From: Candidatus Peregrinibacteria bacterium
GTDB taxonomy: Bacteria; Patescibacteriota; Gracilibacteria; Peribacterales; Peribacteraceae
DNA: 9,751 nt
NCBI GenBank assembly: GCA_018662075.1
Contig: JABJGX010000021.1
Location: forward strand, 1-9,751
Direction of reading: 5' to 3'
Made by a program: the position numbers and the translations under genes. A model generated the notes under the pieces. It was given only the letters and a program-made list of their open reading frames with translations. It was not told the origin of the DNA and ran no database searches. Positions 5,613 through 9,751 of the stretch are shown here, in pieces (position 1 is the stretch's first letter; each line of letters starts with the position of its first letter).

Positions 5613-6791
5613 TTATTCAATGATCTTTGTAATAACTCCAGCTCCTACAGTACGTCCACCTTCACGGATAGCGAAGCGAGTACCTTCTTCAAGAGCGATA
5701 GGAGTACCAAGTGTAACCGTGAACTTTACGTTATCACCAGGCATAACCATCTCTACGTTCTCAGCGAGCTCAACTGTTCCTGTAACGTCAGTTGTTCGGA
5801 TGTAGAACTGTGGCTTGTATCCTTTGAAGAATGGAGTGTGACGTCCACCTTCTTCTTTTGTCATGACGTATACCTCAGAGTCGAACTTTGTGTGAGGAGT
5901 GATAGATCCTGCCTTAGCAAGAACCTGTCCACGCTGGATTTCTTCACGCTCAATTCCACGAAGGAGAAGACCAACGTTGTCTCCAGCAAGACCTTCATCA
6001 AGAAGCTTGTGGAACATTTCAACACCAGTAACAACAACCTTACGTGTTTCACCTCCACCAACGAGCTCAACTTCATCATTAACGTTTACTTTACCCTGAT
6101 CGATACGACCAGTAGCAACAGTACCACGTCCTTTGATAGAGAAGACATCTTCAACAGGCATAAGGAAAGCCTTATCTGTTTCACGTTCTGGCATTGGGAT
6201 GTGCGTATCAAGAGCGTTTAGAAGCTCCTTTAGCTTTTCGATTTGTTCTGCATCACCTTCTGTAGCCTTCAAAGCAGAACCCATAATGATTGGAGTATCG
6301 TCTCCAGGGAATTCGTACTTAGTAAGGAGTTCACGTACCTCAACTTCTACGAGTTCGAGAAGCTCTGGGTCTGTGACCATATCAACCTTATTAAGGAATA
6401 CTACGATGTATGGAACGTTCACTTGGCGAGCCAAGATGATGTGCTCACGAGTTTGTGGCATCGGTCCATCTGCAGCAGATACAACGAGGATAGCACCGTC
6501 CATTTGGGCAGCACCTGTAATCATGTTCTTAACGTAATCGGCGTGACCAGGACAGTCAACGTGCGCGTAGTGACGTGCCTCAGATTCGTACTCAACGTGT
6601 GAAGTAGAGATAGTAATTCCTCTTTCGCGCTCTTCTGGAGCGTTATCGATTTTAGAGAAATCCTTTTTTTCTCCCTCAGGGGAGAAGTTCATAGATAGTG
6701 CCGCAGTAAGAGTTGTCTTACCGTGGTCAACGTGTCCAATGGTACCAACGTTAACGTGGGGCTTTGTGCGGTCAAACTTCTGATCAGCCAT
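5613..6791 (-). CDS. tuf: Translation elongation factor Tu
   Basis: GTPase that delivers aminoacyl-tRNA to the ribosome. It is full length, 392 residues, with three domains. All G motifs are intact: P-loop GHVDHGKT (19-26), switch I RGITI (57-61), DCPGHADY (79-86), NKVD (134-137) and SALK (172-175). Domains 2 and 3 show the usual GRGTVATGRIDQG, AGDNVGLLLRGI, RGQVLAK and the closing REGGRTVGAGVI. The N-terminus (MADQKFDRTKPHVNVGTIGH) is canonical, fixing the ATG at 6791. It is the first gene of the tuf-rpsJ-bL32-nusB-rnc run and has a sigma70-like promoter about 60-90 bp upstream. No Shine-Dalgarno is seen in the A/U-rich region before the start. Confidence 0.99.
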   Translation of the reverse strand: MADQKFDRTKPHVNVGTIGHVDHGKTTLTAALSMNFSPEGEKKDFSKIDNAPEERERGITISTSHVEYESEARHYAHVDCPGHADYVKNMITGAAQMDGAILVVSAADGPMPQTREHIILARQVNVPYIVVFLNKVDMVTDPELLELVEVEVRELLTKYEFPGDDTPIIMGSALKATEGDAEQIEKLKELLNALDTHIPMPERETDKAFLMPVEDVFSIKGRGTVATGRIDQGKVNVNDEVELVGGGETRKVVVTGVEMFHKLLDEGLAGDNVGLLLRGIEREEIQRGQVLAKAGSITPHTKFDSEVYVMTKEEGGRHTPFFKGYKPQFYIRTTDVTGTVELAENVEMVMPGDNVKFTVTLGTPIALEEGTRFAIREGGRTVGAGVITKIIE

Positions 6792-6823
6792 GTTTAATTT
6801 TGGGAAAAGTTATCAAAATGTAG

Positions 6824-6841
6824 GATAGAGATTACCCTATC
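6824..6841 (-). promoter_or_regulatory. Hairpin at the predicted 5' end of the tuf mRNA
   Basis: The minus-strand RNA reads GAUAGGG, UAAU, CUCUAUC: a 7-bp stem with one G.U pair and a 4-nt loop. It begins about 3 nt after the start site predicted from the tuf promoter. A 5'-terminal stem often protects mRNA from 5'-end-dependent decay; that role is inferred. Confidence 0.5.
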
Positions 6842-6850
6842 AGCCGCGAA

Positions 6851-6879
6851 AGTCTAGAGAGATTGCAGTCTTCCGTCAA
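6851..6879 (-). promoter_or_regulatory. Sigma70-like promoter of tuf
   Basis: The minus strand carries TTGACG (6879-6874), a 17-nt spacer and TAGACT (6856-6851). Transcription would start near 6844 and give a leader of about 53 nt before the tuf ATG. It is the most canonical -35/-10 pair in the tuf-mutY gap. Confidence 0.6.
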
Positions 6880-6942
6880 TATTCTCTTCAAGAAATCTCT
6901 GGTCTAATCATATATAAAGAGGGCGCAGGCCAATAAATGGGA

Positions 6943-6948
6943 TATACT
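6943..6948 (+). promoter_or_regulatory. Candidate -10 element of mutY
   Basis: TATACT, then GATGCC, then the ATG at 6955, matching the arrangement before folP. This spacing predicts a leaderless mutY mRNA. No good -35 was found. Confidence 0.45.
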
Positions 6949-6954
6949 GATGCC

Positions 6955-7920
6955 ATGAAGCAATCAGAACGATCACAGATTTTTGTCGAAGAGATCCACA
7001 AATGGTACCTCAGGCATAAGAGAGCTCTCCCATGGAGAGATTTAGCAATAAAAGATGACTCACAGCGCGCGTACCAGGTGCTGGTATCAGAAATTATGCT
7101 GCAGCAAACACAGGTAGAAAGGGTAAAGATTACGTATAAAAACTTTCTAGAGACATTTCCTACAATTCAGTCGCTTGCAAAAGCATCCAATGGGGAGGTT
7201 ATTATGGCGTGGAGGGGAATGGGGTATAACAGTAGGGCACTAAGGCTCCGTGATGCTGCCATATCTGTTGTAAAAAATTACAACACCAATTTCCCAAAAG
7301 AGATGAAAGAACTACAGTCTCTGCCGGGTGTTGGGCACTACACAGCAGCAGCAATACGGAATTTTGCATTTAATCTACCAACAGCATGTTTAGATACGAA
7401 TATTCGACGTATTTATCACAGAACATTCATTGGGCCAGAAAAAGCTGATGGTACGTGGAAAGAGCATGACCGTACGGTGCTTAAAATTGCAGAAAAGACA
7501 TTGGAGCACGCTACTACATATGGTTTTACCGCAGCGGACTGGCATGCAGCCCTTATGGACTTTGGTTCATTGGTGTGTACGATGCGTAGTCCAAAGTGGG
7601 ACATATGCCCGTTAACGAGTGCAGGCATTATGAAATCTGCCTATAAAAAACCTACCCCCAACCCCCAACCCCCAACCCCTAAGCGTGAGCCAGGCCGCAT
7701 GGTAGGCAGTACCTATATACCTAATCGTATCTTTAGAGGAAAGTTCGTCGAAGAGCTTCGAAACGTTCCAGATGGCTTAAGTGTGACAGAAGTTGGTAGG
7801 CGTATTTGTATTGATTGGGATGAAGCAGAGCATGCCGAGTGGATAGAAGAGCTGGCAGAGAAGCTCAAAAAAGACCAGTTGATCCGAACATATAAAGGAA
7901 GGGTCTTACTGGCTCACTAG
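6955..7920 (+). CDS. mutY: A/G-specific adenine glycosylase (MutY) with incomplete iron-sulfur site
   Basis: Base-excision repair glycosylase that removes adenine mispaired with 8-oxoguanine. From the ATG at 6955 it has 321 residues. SEIMLQQTQVERV (45-57) holds catalytic Glu46; the helix-hairpin-helix LPGVGHYTAAAI is at 123-134; LDTNIRR gives catalytic Asp147. The [4Fe-4S] pattern C-x6-C-x2-C-x5-C is half lost: Cys208 and Cys218 remain, Trp215 and Gly224 replace the other two. The Pro-rich linker (about 232-247) is encoded by a heptamer repeat. The last 70 residues (IPNRIFRGKFVEELR ... WIEELAEKLKKDQLI) resemble the short winged-helix-like end of some MutY proteins, not the E. coli NUDIX-like 8-oxoguanine reader. 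An in-frame ATG at 6937 exists, but a TATACT lies between the two ATGs. It overlaps the convergent envelope gene by 15 bp. Confidence 0.93.
   Translation: MKQSERSQIFVEEIHKWYLRHKRALPWRDLAIKDDSQRAYQVLVSEIMLQQTQVERVKITYKNFLETFPTIQSLAKASNGEVIMAWRGMGYNSRALRLRDAAISVVKNYNTNFPKEMKELQSLPGVGHYTAAAIRNFAFNLPTACLDTNIRRIYHRTFIGPEKADGTWKEHDRTVLKIAEKTLEHATTYGFTAADWHAALMDFGSLVCTMRSPKWDICPLTSAGIMKSAYKKPTPNPQPPTPKREPGRMVGSTYIPNRIFRGKFVEELRNVPDGLSVTEVGRRICIDWDEAEHAEWIEELAEKLKKDQLIRTYKGRVLLAH
7655..7679. repeat. Telomere-like heptamer repeat inside mutY
   Basis: Three tandem CCCCCAA units followed by CCCC on the plus strand. The complementary strand has four G-tracts of 4-5 separated by TT, a classical G-quadruplex pattern. 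The repeat encodes part of the Pro-rich linker. Gain or loss of one 7-nt unit would shift the frame. Confidence 0.85.
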
Positions 7921-8748
7921 ATTTCGTGTCATGCGCCTCTTATAAACGTATGCCAGTAGCCCAATAACACCAATCCCAAGAATTACTTGGGGGATTGAAA
8001 CATCTGTACCTTCCTCAAAGACCTGTGTTGGAGGGGCTGGGTGTACTTCTGGTAGTGCAGTTGGAATAGTATCGAAAGTATCTTCCGTTGGCTCTGTAAC
8101 GACTATTGCTTGTGAGGATGATCTTGTGTCTCCATTGGGAGCTACAGGTAGAGCAACTGTTCTTTCACTTGAAGATGCCTTTCGCACTGGTCGACGTACT
8201 GGAGATTGCACATCCACACTTGTTGATGTTGATGATTTGGAGGAAGAAACCTTTTGCGGCTGTTGAGCCTTCTGCACAAACTGTGCAAAGTCTTTTGCGG
8301 TATCTGCCTTCTGCTCCACTTGTTTTCTACGAGAAAGAAAGTATTCCAGCGGCTCTTTGCCTCCGATAAGTTCAATGGCATAGGCGATAGATTGTTCTTT
8401 TGTATTTGGAACAAAGAGAGAGTGTAAAAGAGGGCTGAAGTAGAGAATTTCTTTTTGGGCGTGAATAGTCAGCTTTGGGTCGTCGAGCATTGCAAGTGAT
8501 TGTATTTCCCCGAGGTATGAGCAGTCAGGTCCAATGACAAACGGCAGAGCACCAGGGCTTTGCATAAAATGCGTCATCGTAAAAAAAGTTCTTTTTTCTT
8601 CTGTGCTCAGTGCAGTGAGTGTTGCACAGTCTGCTGTACGCATGTCGATTGCTGCAAGTCCAAGCGTGTCTGAAAGTCTAGCCAGGTTAGAATTGGCAGA
8701 CGCAGAAAGCGGAACAAGAAGTATGACTAGTAGAAAATAAACACGCAT
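7906..8748 (-). CDS. Exported protein with C-terminal membrane anchor, function unknown
   Basis: 280 residues, family not recognised. Residues 1-19 form a clear signal peptide (MRVYFLLVILLVPLSASA). A predicted folded part at about 21-165 carries two cysteines (Cys41, Cys76) that could form a disulfide. Residues about 166-250 are low complexity, Ser/Thr/Pro-rich with SSSKSSTSTS and several PxP-like stretches, suggesting an extended stalk. One hydrophobic helix follows (about 253-269, PQVILGIGVIGLLAYVY) with a basic tail KRRMTRNLVSQ. The layout resembles a surface protein held by a C-terminal anchor; no LPxTG sortase motif is present. It lies 47 bp downstream of the Glu-rich envelope gene, with a terminator-like hairpin between them, and overlaps the 3' end of mutY by 15 bp. 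Confidence 0.75.
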   Translation of the reverse strand: MRVYFLLVILLVPLSASANSNLARLSDTLGLAAIDMRTADCATLTALSTEEKRTFFTMTHFMQSPGALPFVIGPDCSYLGEIQSLAMLDDPKLTIHAQKEILYFSPLLHSLFVPNTKEQSIAYAIELIGGKEPLEYFLSRRKQVEQKADTAKDFAQFVQKAQQPQKVSSSKSSTSTSVDVQSPVRRPVRKASSSERTVALPVAPNGDTRSSSQAIVVTEPTEDTFDTIPTALPEVHPAPPTQVFEEGTDVSIPQVILGIGVIGLLAYVYKRRMTRNLVSQ

Positions 8749-8758
8749 AATAAAAAGA

Positions 8759-8782
8759 AGGGCACTTACAGTATAGCGCCCT
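8759..8782 (-). terminator. Terminator-like hairpin between the two envelope genes
   Basis: The minus-strand RNA forms a 7-bp stem, AGGGCGC with GUGCCCU (one G.U pair), around a 10-nt loop, followed by UCUUUUUAUU. It would end the upstream Glu-rich gene's transcript at least partly. The loop contains TATACT, a possible -10 for the downstream gene, whose ATG is 21 nt further on. Confidence 0.55.
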
Positions 8783-8795
8783 CTTTGAATGCTGA

Positions 8796-9545
8796 CTATT
8801 GTTCTGGGTTTGTCGATGGTGGCTCGGTAAACGAGACCGTGTCATCACTGACCTCTTTAAGCCTTTCACCAGCAGCATGGATACCTTCTTTTTCCATAGC
8901 CTTGAGGGCTTGCTCAAGTCTTGGAGAAGACTCCTCTGGCTTTATAATTGTTTGTGCTGGAATGTTGCCTGGCATACCCGCAGCACTCGGCTTCTTTTTA
9001 CGAAGAATAAAGAAGAGGAACACTCCAAGCAATACTGCAGCACCTGCAATGTAGTATTTTGAATTTTTTAGTAGCTTCATAAATAGAGAGCCCTCTGCAG
9101 CAGGCTGTACGACTTCTGCTACTTCTTCTTCGAGCACTTCTTCTTCATTAATCTCAGGCAACTCTTCTTCGACTACCTCGGGTAACTCTTCTTCATCCTC
9201 AGGTTCAACAACCTCTGGCTCTTCTACCTCTTCTAGGTCGAATACCTCGAGAGGCTTTGTAGCAGGTTCTTCTATAGCATTTTGGTCTAACGTTTTTCCT
9301 GAGCGGAAGAATGTTGGTTGAGTTGTTTCTTCTGTTGCACCAAATGCATCAGGGTTGTCTGGAGCTTCATTTAACTGTGCTATCGGAGTGGGGAAGGATT
9401 CTCCTAAAATATTGCCATACTCAACATGTGGATTGTGTAGGATTTGAGCTTCTGTTGTAAGTGCATTGTTCACAGAGACACTACTGACAATAATTGCGCC
9501 AAGTGCGAATACTGCTGCATTGAATGTACAAAGTCGGTTGCTCAT
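8796..9545 (-). CDS. Two-helix envelope protein with Glu-rich segment, function unknown
   Basis: 249 residues, family not recognised. A hydrophobic N-terminal segment (about 9-25, AAVFALGAIIVSSVSV) is a signal anchor or signal peptide. Residues about 94-146 are extremely acidic with repeating ELPEVVEE/ELPEINEE-type units. A strong transmembrane helix follows at 164-181 (YYIAGAAVLLGVFLFFIL), flanked by KNSK and RKKK, then a polar tail of about 65 residues containing LEQALKAMEKEGIHAAGERLKE, a probable amphipathic helix. By the positive-inside rule the tail is cytoplasmic and the acidic part external. It shares direction with rny upstream and the anchored exported protein downstream. Acidic repeats could bind cations or simply be a disordered spacer. 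Confidence 0.72.
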   Translation of the reverse strand: MSNRLCTFNAAVFALGAIIVSSVSVNNALTTEAQILHNPHVEYGNILGESFPTPIAQLNEAPDNPDAFGATEETTQPTFFRSGKTLDQNAIEEPATKPLEVFDLEEVEEPEVVEPEDEEELPEVVEEELPEINEEEVLEEEVAEVVQPAAEGSLFMKLLKNSKYYIAGAAVLLGVFLFFILRKKKPSAAGMPGNIPAQTIIKPEESSPRLEQALKAMEKEGIHAAGERLKEVSDDTVSFTEPPSTNPEQ

Positions 9546-9568
9546 AGTTTTTATAAAAAAATCATATT

Positions 9569-9597
9569 ATTATAGCAAAATACGCCATTTAATTCAA
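9569..9597 (-). promoter_or_regulatory. Near-consensus promoter of the Glu-rich envelope gene
   Basis: The minus strand has TTGAAT (9597-9592), a 17-nt spacer and TATAAT (9574-9569) with an extended TGC before it. Transcription would start near 9562, about 17 nt before the ATG at 9545. The -35 lies in the loop of the 9578-9612 inverted repeat and one arm fills the spacer. Confidence 0.65.
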
Positions 9598-9612
9598 TCA
9601 AATGACGTATTT
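9578..9612 (-). repeat. 13-bp inverted repeat after rny: candidate terminator or operator
   Basis: AAATACGCCATTT (9578-9590) and AAATGACGTATTT (9600-9612) form 13-bp arms with a 9-nt loop. The single mismatch is a U.G pair in the minus-strand RNA. It lies 20 bp after the rny stop. The U-run after the stem is short, so termination may be weak. Its overlap with a promoter also fits an operator. Confidence 0.6.
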
Positions 9613-9632
9613 CAGAATTCTACGTTGCGGGG

Positions 9633-9751
9633 CTACGTAGCCTGAGTCTCTATTCGTCGCTCGCGGATCACGTTTACTCTGATGACACCTGGGTAGGTGA
9701 GTTCATCTTCGATCTTCTTCGCGATGTCTTTCGAGAGCTTTTCTTGTGCAA
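9633..9751 (-). CDS. rny: Ribonuclease Y, C-terminal end (runs off the right edge)
   Basis: The last 38 residues of a protein translated from the right edge: AQEKLSKDIAKKIEDEL, then TYPGVIRVNVIRERRIETQAT and a TAG stop. This is the conserved C-terminal tail of the membrane-anchored HD-domain endoribonuclease that starts mRNA decay in many bacteria (family ending like EDELTYPGQIKVTVIRETRA). The catalytic HD and KH domains lie outside the window. A 12-bp palindrome (9631-9642) covers the stop codon. With rnc, this is the second endoribonuclease gene in the window, though in a separate unit. Confidence 0.85.
   Translation of the reverse strand, partial: AQEKLSKDIAKKIEDELTYPGVIRVNVIRERRIETQAT

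Noticed and set aside
5607..6602. Long plus-strand open frames opposite tuf (up to 204 codons)
   Set aside because: They are antisense shadows of the highly conserved, codon-biased tuf gene; the products are Ser/Thr/Phe-rich and look like no protein family.
6937..6954. Upstream ATG for mutY, preceded by a weak GCAGG
   Set aside because: The TATACT -10-like element lies between it and the ATG at 6955, and the six added residues are not conserved in type. It remains possible.
7906..7990. Sortase-type anchor at the end of the exported protein
   Set aside because: There is a hydrophobic helix and basic tail, but no LPxTG or close variant before it.
9631..9642. Perfect 12-bp palindrome GGCTACGTAGCC over the rny stop
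   Set aside because: No loop or U-run to make it a terminator; a short self-complementary site at a stop codon can be chance.
1..9751. CRISPR array, tRNA, rRNA or insertion sequence
   Set aside because: No spaced direct repeats, cloverleaf, rRNA-like or transposase sequence was seen.

Overview
The window looks like a chromosomal segment of a Candidate Phyla Radiation (Patescibacteria) bacterium, most likely from the Parcubacteria side. The signs are tight packing (two tail-to-tail overlaps, several 2-3 bp gaps), multi-unit type IV secretion pilin-like membrane proteins, a short MutY with a decayed iron-sulfur site, a tuf-rpsJ pair detached from the rest of the S10 operon, and no clear Shine-Dalgarno sequences. 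The assignment rests on protein motifs and layout, not on a database search. No rRNA, tRNA, CRISPR array, insertion sequence or origin is visible, and no gene-free stretch exceeds 300 bases (the longest is about 160, between tuf and mutY).

Left part (1-3783). The N-terminal 186 residues of a phosphomannomutase/phosphoglucomutase run off the left edge on the minus strand. Divergent from it is folP (dihydropteroate synthase), whose 3' end overlaps the end of a two-gene minus-strand unit. That unit encodes two membrane proteins, each built of about three repeated helix-charged loop-helix units like TrbC/VirB2-type pilins. They share a dyad-symmetric intergenic region with a Bax inhibitor-1 family membrane protein on the plus strand.

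Centre (3787-6791). A minus-strand run reads tuf, rpsJ, a bL32-like small protein, nusB, rnc. It joins EF-Tu, the NusE protein (uS10), its antitermination partner NusB and the rRNA-processing RNase III. A sigma70-like promoter with a hairpin at the predicted mRNA 5' end precedes tuf. A GC-rich hairpin and a C9 run (in the mRNA) lie between tuf and rpsJ.

Right part (6955-9751). mutY reads rightward and overlaps the end of two minus-strand genes for unrecognised envelope proteins. One has a signal peptide and a C-terminal anchor; the other is a Glu-rich two-helix protein. The C-terminus of RNase Y (rny) closes the window. A long inverted repeat containing a near-consensus promoter lies between rny and the Glu-rich gene.

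Shared signals: several starts (manB-like, folP, mutY, possibly rnc) lie 6 nt after a -10-like hexamer, suggesting leaderless mRNAs. All 13 visible stop codons are TAA or TAG, never TGA. Four separate intergenic hairpins have a wobble that pairs as G.U only in minus-strand RNA, supporting function in those transcripts.
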